Shown here: positions 1 to 12,800 of the stretch, piece after piece | Numbering within the stretch: the first letter of the stretch is position 1 | Layout of the letters: each line of letters starts with the position of its first letter | Assembly (NCBI GenBank): GCA_943735955.1 | Contig: OX030958.1 | Coordinates: 7,813,126 to 7,877,125, forward strand | Reading direction: 5' to 3' | Origin: Piscicola geometra | Lineage: Eukaryota > Annelida > Clitellata > Hirudinida > Piscicolidae | Length of the DNA stretch: 64,000 bases | Made by a program: the position numbers and the translations under genes | Notes under the pieces: model-generated | The model's database searches: none | The model's input: the letters and a program-made list of their open reading frames with translations, nothing else | Told to the model about the DNA's origin: nothing

Positions 1-216
1 AGGATTTAATTTTTTAGTTATTTTTCAAGCTTTAAATTATTTATTTTCTGCTTTTTCAAGTTTAAATTTAGTTATTTCATGATTTTTCAAGCCCCAATTC
101 TACGAATATTCAATTTTTACATATTTTTTAAGCATTACTTTTTATTAAATACTAATTATAAAATTTATCAACCCACACTGCCGTCATAGAAACCCTAGCC
201 ATCCCTTCTGAAGCAC

Positions 217-1389
217 CTTGATGTCTTGCGTGTTGTCGAGGATTCCCGCCTTGGCAGACGACTTTTCGGCCTGGGAGAGCGCGAAGTTGTCAGTGTCAGT
301 CGCCATTGCCAACTCCTGCTTGAACTGCTCCTGCGTGGTTTGAAGGAAAAAAGGGGGTGGTGATGGGGTTGAAGGGGTGGTTGAGAAGAGGATGTTGTTT
401 GGAGGAGAGAGATGGTGTGGAGGGTTTCGGTGTGAAGAAGTGTTGGAGGTGAAGTTGGATGGGTGTTGAAGGAAAGTGGGAAATAGAAACAAAAAAAAGA
501 AAAAAGGACAGAAATGTAAGTGCTTGAAAAAGAAAAAGTCAAATTAGAGAGTGACAAACATGACAATGAGGATTCACTGGAGGCATCAAAAACTCACAGC
601 TTTCTTTGCCTTCTTCAGTTCTTTCTTTGATTTCTTCACTTCAGTCTCCTCTACTTTTAGCTCTGTAACTGATTTATTAAAATAACTGTCAGGTTTATGA
701 ATTGATCCTTTCAATTATTTCAATGCTTAAAAGTAAATTCAATTTTTAGTTGGTGAATTCTAGAGTGAACAATTTATTATGCTTCCAATTTATTTTCAGT
801 ATAAAAAATTCTAGCTTTAAAATAAAAACCTGGCTTAGCATCATCATCAATGTCATAGACTCTGTCATCCTCATCCTCATCTTCTTCTTTCTTTGGCTTT
901 TCATAGCCATCATCATAATCACTTTCATTGTCTGGAACCTTCAAGTTTTTCTTCAATGACTTGGCGATAACTTCCACTTCTTTCTTTTCACCTAGCACAT
1001 CTCCTGTGGCATTCTTCTCCTTGTTTCTTTTACCCTTTTTGCCGGTTTTCACCTCTGCAATAGGCCTGCAATTGAAAATAGTTGTATAATTGATTCCAAT
1101 TTAATCAAAGCATAATATTCGATTAATTTTATTTTAATTTTTGAAAAATAGGATAATGGATTTTCTGGGCCTTATAAGACATTTTTCACATTTGAACTTC
1201 ATAGACTTCTTCCAAGGAGCCTAAATTGTCTTAATATAATCTAAATACAAATTGGTAAGCTACTAACTCTTCAGTTGTCTCTTCTAAAAGCTCCTTTTTC
1301 CTTTCTTCATCAACATCATTCAAAAAATCCAACTTGTTTTTCCATTTTTCTCCAGTTTTTTTAGACTTTGACTTGGTTTTACTAGACAT
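217..1389 (-). CDS. ABCF1: ABCF1 (GCN20-type ABC-F ATPase), N-terminal exons only
   Basis: Four coding exons on the minus strand in transcript order: 1268-1389, 830-1065, 598-662, 217-330. All have GT-AG borders and compatible phases (2, 1, 0). Translation starts MSSKTKSKSKKTGEKW, followed by a Lys/Glu/Asp-rich disordered region. The fourth exon reads TDNFALSQAEKSSAKAGILD then NTQDIK, which matches human ABCF1 just before its first ATPase domain ([20 protein letters not shown]). ABCF1 is a cytosolic ribosome- and eIF2-associated ATPase in translation initiation. Both ABC cassettes are outside the window to the left. The start is the first ATG, 12 bases after a likely 5'UTR acceptor (tttcag), so an upstream non-coding exon is inferred. 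The acidic and basic runs are usual for this family's N-terminus. Confidence 0.9.
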
Positions 1390-1837
1390 GGTTCAAAATC
1401 TGAAATATAAAATTTCTAATTGATGAAATATTAGCCTATTAATTAAGCTTTAATTCTAGTCTTTCTCAAACATAAGTTATACACGGACTATATTTTATCA
1501 TTAGCAAAGACTTCAGACATTTTAAAAGTAAAACATAACTTTCTTCTAGTTATAAACATGACAAAAAATAAAATTACAAAGTTTATAAAAAAGTATATAA
1601 TTTTTGATTATTTTGTAAAATACATTAGTAAAAAAATAAATACTTGTCTTCATAACGATATTAAGTGATAACTTTGAAAGTATTTAATTAAAATGACCAT
1701 TATCTTAGTACACAACTTAATAATAAGTGTTCTCAAAAGGTACCTTTTAGATTATTAAATGCGTTAAACAAACTACGTTATTAAATTTTTTTCACAATTT
1801 AAGCTTTGCAAATCTAATGTATTTATGTATTTTCAAG
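1390..1837. promoter_or_regulatory. Head-to-head intergenic segment, ABCF1 / PTCD3
   Basis: An AT-rich gap between the ABCF1 start codon (minus) and the first recognisable PTCD3 exon (plus). The two genes diverge, so this segment probably carries a shared or bidirectional promoter and both 5' non-coding exons. A tttcag acceptor next to the ABCF1 start suggests a 5'UTR intron. The Met-containing first exon of PTCD3 (mitochondrial targeting peptide) should also lie here, but I could not choose among candidates. One weak option begins at the ATG near 1557. No TATA box or CpG-rich block is obvious. Confidence 0.4.
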
Positions 1838-3597
1838 GAATCTCCAGTTTGTTAGAAAAAACAGTACTGCACAAATACCAAAAAGACTAAAAAGGTATTT
1901 TTAAATTAAAAATAATTTTCAAATTAACAAAACATTGATATAATAAAATTAATTTTTCCCTTTAAAATGTGTAGGGACAATTTGACCATTCTTAAAGAAC
2001 TAGCATCAACAGTGAAAACGGTAAATATCTATTTAAAAAAATACTATTTCAATTTATATCTATTTTAAAAAAATAATATTTTAATCAATATCATTAATAA
2101 TAAAATAAACTAATCAAAAGTAAATTATAAAGTCTCAGTAACTATTTCATAATACTATTATGATAATAGGAATGTGAATATATAAGTTGAATAATTTAAC
2201 TTTTGAATCCCCTTGAAGGACTATGGTGGCACTTATTACCAGTTCCTGGATGATCCCTTTCTCATCCCAACCAGTGGCATTGACAAGGCTGGCTTTTTAT
2301 TCACATTCTGATGATGATGATGATGATTACGTTTATTTAATATGGCGCCAAGGCAAGCAAATGAGCTTTTAAAGCTTCTAATTAAAGATCACAATAATAA
2401 GGGAAAAATATATGTTCGAATTTAAATATATAATTTAATATTAACTCAATAATTTTTTTTTCCTAATAATCTTTTAAATATTAAATAAATAAACAAACAA
2501 ATGTCACGGTTACGTAGAAAGTAGCTGCACTCTCGACGCAGTCAGGTCGTAATGCTGCTCGCTACGTCATGCAAAACTACCCGAACCTCTTTGCCCATGA
2601 CACATCCTTTCCCGTCATCAAGGTGATGCTTTTGTTATCAGATATTTAGTATTAATTTATTAATTATTATTAGCAATATTATTGTAATTATCATCATTTC
2701 TTATTATTATTATAATTATCATCATTTATTATTATTAGTATCATTTATATTGTTAGTAGTAGGTTATTAATAGCGTCATTATTGTTTGAAAGGATTCAAA
2801 TAATATCAATACAACAACATCACTAACAACACCCCCACAACCACCACTAGAACGACCACTACCAAAACCATCACCACAACCACCACCACCAAAACCATAC
2901 TATCACCACCACCACCAAAACCACATTCAGGACTTTTCACCAGCAGCAGCAGGGAGGTCTCCCAAGACAGACGTGGTGGAGGAGTTGGGAGAGTTGGTGC
3001 AGATGTTACAGCCCCTCGAGTCCTTCGCTGCCTACAAGAGGACGCTAGACGAAGGTGTGGGGGGGGGGGGGTAGTTGCTGAAGGGTTGGAAGTAAATAGT
3101 GGGTAGAAGAGGGGGCATGGTGTGTGGTGTCGCGTCAATGCATCGTGAGAATCATAATCATCATGATCACGAGAATCACAATCATCATCATCACGACCAC
3201 CACAGGAGTAGCCATTCCAAGAGAACTACTGGACGATCTGCTGGATCTCTTGTGCTACAGCAATGGAGATGCCGTCGCCAAGGCACCAGCCCTCGAGACC
3301 CGCTTCTACATGGATGCATTGGAGGCGGAGGAGGAGGAGGGTGGAGGAGGAGAAGGAGGAGATGGAGGGAGGGGTGGTGGTGATGGAGGTAGAGGAAGGG
3401 GTGGTCGAGAGATGATCGGATGGAGGTGGGTGGGAGGGGGAGAGGGGGTCGTGGGGATGTATTGTTTCTTGTTTCACGCACAGAGCTTGAGTTTTATTTT
3501 TTGAATATTCTCTTATACGCACATATGCATAAAAATGCACACACTCACGTACACACACACATACACGTACACATTCACACACACAAAGACACGGACG

Positions 3598-3636
<39 letters not shown>

Positions 3637-6600
3637 ACACACACAGACTGGAGGGGCCTGCAGAGAGCATATACAAGGGCATAGAGAATCCCTCAAGTAG
3701 GAATATTGGCTCCATCATCAAGGGAAGAAGCAAGGTGGATGGATGGATGGATGGATGAATGAATGGATGGATGAGGGAGTAGATGGATGGATATATGAAT
3801 GAGGGGATGCCAAGAATTAATTAGTGGATGGGCAAGGAAAAGAATGCATAGATGGATGGATGGAGACAACATGTAAAAATCCTAGAAAAGTTTCATTTTA
3901 ACAAACTTTTTTTCTCGCACTTACCATAAAATGAGCTTGAAAAATCAAGGGTATCCAAAAGTATAGTCACTTTACTTGATCATCATCATGCAGTAACTTC
4001 TTCTATGTAACAATCTTTACATAGAAACACTAAGACATTGTTACATTACCAGTTCAAGGCTTACGACATGGCCTTCGAGGAATACATCAAGGTGATGGAG
4101 ACCAAGGCCAGAGGTTCGATCACCAGCCAATCACTCTGTGCACCAACACACACACAAACACACACACACACACATTCACACGCAAAAACCAACTTCATAC
4201 GCACACACACATACACACACCTACTTCTATTAGTACAATATACATTCTACAAAATATTTATTTATATATAATATACAATTTATATAATTTTTTAATTTTT
4301 TAATGCATTCTTCTGTATGTATATTTGTATTGTATACATGCAAAAACGCATACTAAACATAAATATCAAAACACATACATACATAGTGGATGTATCAGTA
4401 CACAACGCCATCTTGTCGATCACTCCCCGCATCAAGCATCATCATCAGGACGCCTGGGACTTTATCATTGTTCGTTTGTGTGTCTTTTGTGTGTGTTTGT
4501 GTGTATGCATGCGTGCGTGCGTGCATGTATATATGTGTGTGTGTGTGTGCGTGTGTGTGTGTGTGCATGCGTGCGTGCGTTTGTGTGTGTGTGTGTGTGA
4601 TTTCTCGACCACAAACGGCGGCTAGGACGTCTTGAAGCTGATGCAAGAGACACATGTGAGACCCAACGTCGACACCTTCAATAACGCCTTGTCCGTCATG
4701 GCTGACCTCCCCAACAACAACAACAACAACAACAACAACAAGTACACTGACTTCATCCCCATTGAGCAGGTTGTGCGTGTGTAGTTGTGTTTATCTATCC
4801 ATTTATCTATCCATTTATCTATCCATTTATCTATCCATTTATCTATCCATCCATCTATCCATTCATCTATCCATTCATTCATCTATCCATTTATCTATCC
4901 ATCCATCTATCCATTCATCTATCCATTCATCTATCCATTCATCTATCCATTCATCTATCCATTCATCTATCCATTCATCTATCCATCCATCTATCCATTC
5001 ATCTATCCATTCATCTATCCATTCATCTATCCATTCATTTATCCATTCATCTATCCATTCATCTATCCATTCATCTATCCATTCATCTGTCCATTCATCT
5101 ATCCATTCATCTATCCATTCATCTATCCATTCATCTATCCATTCATCTATCCATTCATCTATCCATTCATCTATCCATTCATCTATCCATTCATCTATCC
5201 ATTCATCTATCCATTCATCTATCCATTCATCTGTCCATTCATCTATCCATTCATCTATCCATTCATCTATCCATTCATCTATCCATTCATCTATCCATTC
5301 ATCTATCCATTCATCTATCCATTCATCTATCCATTCATCTATCCATTCATCTATCCATTCATCTATCCATTCATCCATCTATTCATCCATCTATCCAACC
5401 ATTCTTCCATCCATTCATCCATCTATCCAACCATTCATCCATCCATTCATCCAACCATTCATCCAACCATTCATCCATCCCTTCATGCATGCATTGACGG
5501 CAGGTGCACAAGAAGTTCAACCAGGCGATGACTCTGGTTGCCGAGTTGGTTTCGTGCAAGCTGAGTGAGTGAGGGATGAATGCACGGATGAGTGAGTGAA
5601 GGATGAATGCACGGATGAGTGAGTGAAGGATGAATGCACGGATGAGTGAGTGAAGGATGAATGCACGGATGAGTGAGTGAAGGATGAATGCACGGATGAG
5701 TGAGTGAAGGATGAATGCACGGATGAGTGAGTGAAGGATGAATGCACGGATGAGTGAGTGAAGGATGAATGCACGGATGAGTGAGTGAAGAATGAATGCA
5801 CGGATGAGTGAGTGAAGGATGAATGCACGGATGAGTGAGTGAAGGATGAATGCACGGCTGATTGAGTGAAGAATGAATGCACGGATGAGTGAGTGAAGGA
5901 TGAATGCACGGATGAGTGAGTGAAGGATGAATGCACGGCTGAGTGAGTGAAGAATGAATGCACGGATGAGTGAGTGAAGGATGAATGCACGGATGAGTGA
6001 GTGAAGAATGAATGCACGGATGAGTGAGTGAAGGATGAATGCACGGATGAGTGAGTGAAGGATGAATGCACGGATGAGTGAGTGAAGGATGAATGCACGG
6101 ATGAGTGAGTGAAGGATGAATGCACGGATGAGTGAGTGAAGGATGAATGCTCGGATGAGTGAGTGAAGGATGAATGCACGGATGAGTGAGTGAAGGATGA
6201 ATGCATGGATGAGTGAGTGAAGGATGAATGCACGGATGAGTGAATGAGTCGATGAATTGATTTTAAAATGAACGGATGAATAAATAAATAAGAGATCATC
6301 ATCGCTAGAGACCGACCAAAACTTATTTTTTAATTTCGGCCGAAACTAAAAAAATTAATAGTTTCTGCGCAAAAAATAAAACTGTAGCCAAACTTTCGTA
6401 TTTCTCTAATCATCATCATCATCATTACATCATCATCATCATTACATCATCATCATCATCATTACATCATCATCATCATGACCATTGGCAGATCCCACCT
6501 TAAGCACGTGGTATTACCTTCTCGAGATCGCCTATCCCACCTACAGTTGGATAGTTGTTGTTTTGTCGTTGTTGTTGTTGTTGTTGTTGTTCAACTTCGC

Positions 6601-9600
6601 TTTTCGACACTACTTCACCCAAAACAAAACAACCACAACTACAACATCGTTTAGGATAACTAAAACACAAGCATACAAATGAAAAATATCTAAAACTACA
6701 ACACCCACAGTGTACATTTTCCACCAACTGTAACTGAAATAGCCATTACTATATTTCTACAACTAAAAAATTTACAACAACAACAACTACAAAAACACCC
6801 ACAACAACTACAAAAACACCCACAACAACAACAACTACAAAAACATCCACAACAACAACTACAACTACAAAAACATCCACAACAACTACAAAAACACCCA
6901 CAACAACTACAAAAACACCCACAACAACTACAAAAACACCCACAACAACAACTACAACTACAAAAACATTCACAACAACAACTACAAAAACACCCACAAC
7001 AACTACAACAACTACAAAAACTCCCACACAACTACAAAAACACCCACAACAACTACAAAAACACCCACAACAACTACAAAAACACCCACAACACCCACAA
7101 CAACTACAAAAACACCCACAACAACTACAACAACACCCACAACAACAACAACACCCACAACAACTACAACAACACCCACAACAACAACAACACCCACAAC
7201 AACAACAACACCCACAACAACAACACCCACAACAACAACACCCACAACAACAACACCCACAACAACAACACCTACAACTACAACAACACCCACAACAACA
7301 ACACCCACAACAACAACAACACCCACAACAACAACACCTACAACTACAACAACACCCACAACAACAACACCCACAACAACAACACCTACAACTACAACAA
7401 CACCCACAACAACAACACCTACAACTACAACAACACCCACAACAACAACAACACAGGGATCAGGGGCTCGATCGTAGACAACGTCATCGAGTATGTCGCC
7501 TCCAATCCGCTCAGTCTCCATCGCTCCTCCGACTGTGTGTTGTTGTTGTTGTAGTCGTGGTAGTGGTTGTTGTTGTTGTCGTGGTAGTGTTTGTTGTGGT
7601 TGTTGTTGTTGTTGTAGTCGTGGTAGTGGTTGTTGTTGTTGTCGTGGTAGTGTTTGTTGTGGTTGTTGTTGTAGTCGTGGTAGTGGTTGTTGTTGTTGTC
7701 GTGGTAGTGGTTGTTGTGGTTGTTGTTGTCGTGGTAGTGGTTGTTGTGGTTGTTGTTGTAGTCGTGGTAGTGGTTGTTGTGGTTGTTGTTGTAGTCGTGG
7801 TAGTGGTTGTTGTGGTTGTTGTTGTAGTCGTGGTAGTGGTTGTTGTGGTTGTTGTTGTAGTCGTGGTAGTGGTTGTTGTGGTTGTTGTTGTAGTCGTGGT
7901 AGTGGTTGTTGTGGTTGTTGTGGTTGTTGTTGTAGTCGTGGTAGTGGTTGTTGTGGTTGTTGTTGTAGTCGTGGTAGTGGTTGTTGTGGTTGTTGTTTTA
8001 GTCGTGGTAGTGGTTGTTGTGGTTGTTGTTGTAGTCGTGGTAGTGGTTGTTGTGGTTGTTGTTGTAGTCGTGGTAGTGGTTGTTGTGGTTGTTGTTGTAG
8101 TCGTGGTAGTGGTTGTTGTGGTTGTTGTTGTAGTCGTGGTAGTGGTTGTTGTGGTTGTTGTTGTAGTCGTGGTAGTGGTTGTTGTGGTTGTTGTTGTAGT
8201 CGTGGTAGTGGTTGTTGTGGTTGTTGTTGTAGTCGTGGTAGTGGTTGTTGTGGTTGTTGTGGTTGTTGTTGTAGTCGTGGTAGTGGTTGTTGTGGTTGTT
8301 GTTGTAGTCGTGGTAGTGGTTGTTGTGGTTGTTGTGGTTGTTGTTGTAGTCGTGGTAGTGGTTGTTGTGGTTGTTGTTGTAGTCGTGGTAGTGGTTGTTG
8401 TGGTTGTTGTTTTAGTCGTGGTAGTGGTTGTTGTGGTTGTTGTTGTAGTCGTGGTAGTGGTTGTTGTGGTTGTTGTTGTAGTCGTGGTAGTGGTTGTTGT
8501 GGTTGTTGTTGTCGTGGTAGTGGTTGTTGTGGTTGTTGTTGTAGTCGTGGTAGTGGTTGTTGTGGTTGTTGTTGTAGTCGTGGTAGTGGTTGTTGTGGTT
8601 GTTGTTGTAGTCGTGGTAGTGGTTGTTGTGGTTGTTGTTGTAGTCGTGGTAGTGGTTGTTGTGGTTGTTGTTGTAGTCGTGGTAGTGGTTGTTGTGGTTG
8701 TTGTTGTAGTCGTGGTAGTGGTTGTTGTGGTTGTTGTTGTAGTCGTGGTAGTGGTTGTTGTGGTTGTTGTTGTAGTCGTGGTAGTGGTTGTTGTGGTTGT
8801 TGTGGTTGTTGTTGTAGTCGTGGTAGTGGTTGTTGTGGTTGTTGTTGTAGTCGTGGTAGTGGTTGTTGTGGTTGTTGTGGTTGTTGTTGTAGTCGTGGTA
8901 GTGGTTGTTGTGGTTGTTGTTGTAGTCGTGGTAGTGGTTGTTGTGGTTGTTGTTTTAGTCGTGGTAGTGGTTGTTGTGGTTGTTGTTGTAGTCGTGGTAG
9001 TGGTTGTTGTGGTTGTTGTTGTAGTCGTGGTAGTGGTTGTTGTGGTTGTTGTTGTAGTCGTGGTAGTGGTTGTTGTGGTTGTTGTTGTAGTCGTGGTAGT
9101 GGTTGTTGTGGTTGTTGTTGTAGTCGTGGTAGTGGTTGTTGTTGTTGTAGTCGTGGTAGTGGTTGGGGTGGTGGTTGGGTTAGTAGGCTTATTAATTTCT
9201 AGAGTTCATTTTTTTAGTTTTCATTATCATCATCATCATCATCACCACACTCCAGTCAACTTCTTCGAGTCGGCCATGACTAAGGTACAACTCATTTAAG
9301 TGTAACAACCAATCGTTTGCTTTCTTCATGCATGAACTGCATTCTCTGCCTGTCTTTCCAACTGCCGTAGTGGCTTTTGGAGATTCCGCTTATAAGGAAG
9401 GAATAGTTGTTCATCCATCAATCAATCAATCCACCAATCGAGTCATCTTTCAATCCATTCATCAATCAATTCATCCATCCATCCACCCATCAATCCATCC
9501 TCAATCCATACATCCATCCATCCTCAATCCATCAATCCATCCATCCATCCATCAATCCCCCCATCAATCCATCCATCAATCCATCACAGTGTGAGAAAAA

Positions 9601-9701
9601 CGCTCGAAGCTTGCAGTCAGCCAAGAAACTGCATGCCATCGTGGTCGAGAGGTCGTGTGAGCCTATGCTAGGACCCAGCAACAAAACTGCCGCCTACTTG
9701 T

Positions 9702-9752
<51 letters not shown>

Positions 9753-9754
9753 TG

Positions 9755-9803
<49 letters not shown>

Positions 9804-12800
9804 CCTTTTGAAATATTTTATTATTGCCATCATTACCACCATCATCATCATCATCAGCACTTCCTACCTCATCACACTGCTCAAGTACGACAACATGGCG
9901 AATGTCATGCAAGAATACGAGAAGATTGTGCCCAATGTAGGCAGGGTTGATGATGATGATGTTGATCATGATGATGATGTTGATCATGATGATGATGTTG
10001 ATCATGATGATGATGTTGATCATGATGATGATGTTGATCATGATGATGATGTTGATCATGATGATGATGTTGATCATGATGATGATGTTGATCATGATGA
10101 TGATCATGGGGCGTGCTGATGCTTTTGACGATGATGATCATGGGTAGTGCTGATGATGATGATGATGAAAGTGGTGATACTGGCGATGATGACTGTTGTT
10201 GGATAACATTAAAACATAAATATTTTTCACTCACACGTCAACCATCGATGTTCAATCATTACTACCACCACCACAATCATTACTACTAGCACCACCACAA
10301 TCATTACTACCACCACCACCAGTTCTACGTTCCTACCTTCAAAGTGATGAACTATCTGCTAAAGGCCGTGGAACAACACTATGCCTATGAGCACATCCCT
10401 AAGCTCTGGCAGGGTAAGTGCATGCACACACACTCACACACATGTACACTCACTCACACACACATACATGCACACATACTCACACACACATATAAAGCAA
10501 ATATGTGTGGACGAGCATTATTATAGTGGAGTATAACCCGATCGGGCTTCCAGGCCACTTAGGCTGCATATTTTCATTTGCGTACATTTTGTAATAATGA
10601 TTCGTAGACAAATTGTTAAGCAAAATATTTACGATGTACAAATATTCTAACAACTTTTCAATTCTAATAATAATAATAAAAAGAATAATAACAATAGTAA
10701 TAACAACAACAAAAATAATAATAATGATAAAGATATTAATAATAATGATAATAATAATGATAAAGATATTAATAATAATGATAATAATAATGATAAAGAT
10801 ATTAATAATAATGATAATAATAATGATAAAGATATTAATAATAATGATAATAATAATGATAAAGATATTAATAATAATGATAATAATAATGATAAAGATA
10901 TTAATAATAATGATAATAATAATGATAAAGATATTAATAATAATGATAATAATAATGATAAAGATATTAATAATAATGATAATGATAAAGATATTAATAA
11001 TGATAATAATAATGATAAAGATGTTAATAATGATAATAATAATGATAAAGATATTATTAATAATGATAATAATAATGATAAAGATATTAATAATGATAAT
11101 AATAATGATAAAGATATTAATAATGATAATAATAATGATAAAGATATTATTAATAATGATAATAATAATGATAAAGATATTAATAATAATGATAAAAATA
11201 ATGATAAAGATATTAATAATAATGATAATAATAATGATAAAGATATTAATAATAATGATAATAATAATGATAAAGATATTAATAATAATGATAATAATAA
11301 TGATAAAGATATTAATAATAATGATAATAATAATGATAAAGATATTATTAATAATGATAACAATAATGATAAAGATATTATTAATAATGATAATAATAAT
11401 GATAAAGATATTAATAATAATGATAATAATAATGATAAAGATATTATTAATAATGATAACAATAATGATAAAGATATTAATAATAATGATAAAGATATTA
11501 ATAATAATGATAATAATAATGATAAAGATATTATTAATAATGATAATAATAATGATAAAGATATTAATAATAATGATAAAAATAATGATAAAGATATTAA
11601 TAATAATGATAATAATAATGATAAAGATATTAATAATAATGATAATAATAATGATAAAGATATTAATAATAATGATAATAATAATGATAAAGATATTAAT
11701 AATAATGATAATAATAATGATAAAGATATTAATAATAATGATAATAATAATGATAAAGATATTAATAATAATGATAATAATAATGATAAAGATATTAATA
11801 ATAATGATAATAATAATGATAAAGATATTAATAATAATGATAATAATAATGATAAAGATATTATTAATAATGATAATAATAATGATAAAGATATTAATAA
11901 TAATGATAATAATAATGATAAAGATATTAATAATAATGATAATAATAATGATAATAATAATGATAATAACAATGATAATAATAATGATAAAGATATTAAT
12001 AATAATGATAAAGATATTAACAATAATGATAAAGATATTAATAATAATGATAAAGATATTAATAATAATGATAATAATAATGATAAAGATATTATTAATA
12101 ATGATAATAATAATGATAAAGATATTATTAATAATGATAAAAATAATGATAAAGATATTAATAATAATGATAATAATAATGATAAAGATATTAATAATAA
12201 TGATAATAATAATGATAAAGTTATTAATAATAATGATAAAAATAATGATAAAGATATTAATAATAATGATAAAGATATTAATAAAAATGATAATAATAAT
12301 GATAATAATAATGATAATAATAATGATAATAATAATGATAATAATAATGATAATAATAATGATAATAATAATGATAATAATAATGATAATAATAATGATA
12401 ATAATAATGATAATAATAATGATAATAACAATGATAATAATAATGATAATAATAATGATAATAATAATGATAATAATAATGATAATAATAATGATAATAA
12501 TAATGATAATAATAATGACAATAATAATGATAATAATAATGACAATAATAATGATAATAATAATGATAATAATAATGATAATAATAATGATAATAACAAT
12601 TATAATAATAATGATAATAATAATGATAAAGATATTAATACTAATGATAATGATAATAATAATGATAATAATAATGATAATAATAATGATAATAACAATT
12701 ATAATAATAATGATAATAATAATGATAAAGATATTAATAATAATGATAATGATAATAATAACAATGATATTTATAAAATAATGATAATAATAATGGTAAT

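Noticed and set aside
5565..6245. Regular repeats resembling a CRISPR array
   Set aside because: Units are contiguous with no unique spacers, in an animal gene intron; no cas genes.
4762..6302. Several 160-270 codon Ser/Ile/His/Pro frames
   Set aside because: Tetranucleotide and 27-bp repeats open in several frames at once; they lie in PTCD3 introns.
7493..9299. Frames of 569 and 580 codons (Cys/Gly/Ser and poly-Val) across 7.5-9.3 kb
   Set aside because: Both follow the 33-bp G/T repeat, which lacks stops in these frames; the region is a PTCD3 intron with good flanking splice sites.
10613..12781. 722-codon (plus) and 650-codon (minus) frames
   Set aside because: Only Ile/Met/Lys or Leu/Ser from an AT-rich satellite; simple stop-free repeats.
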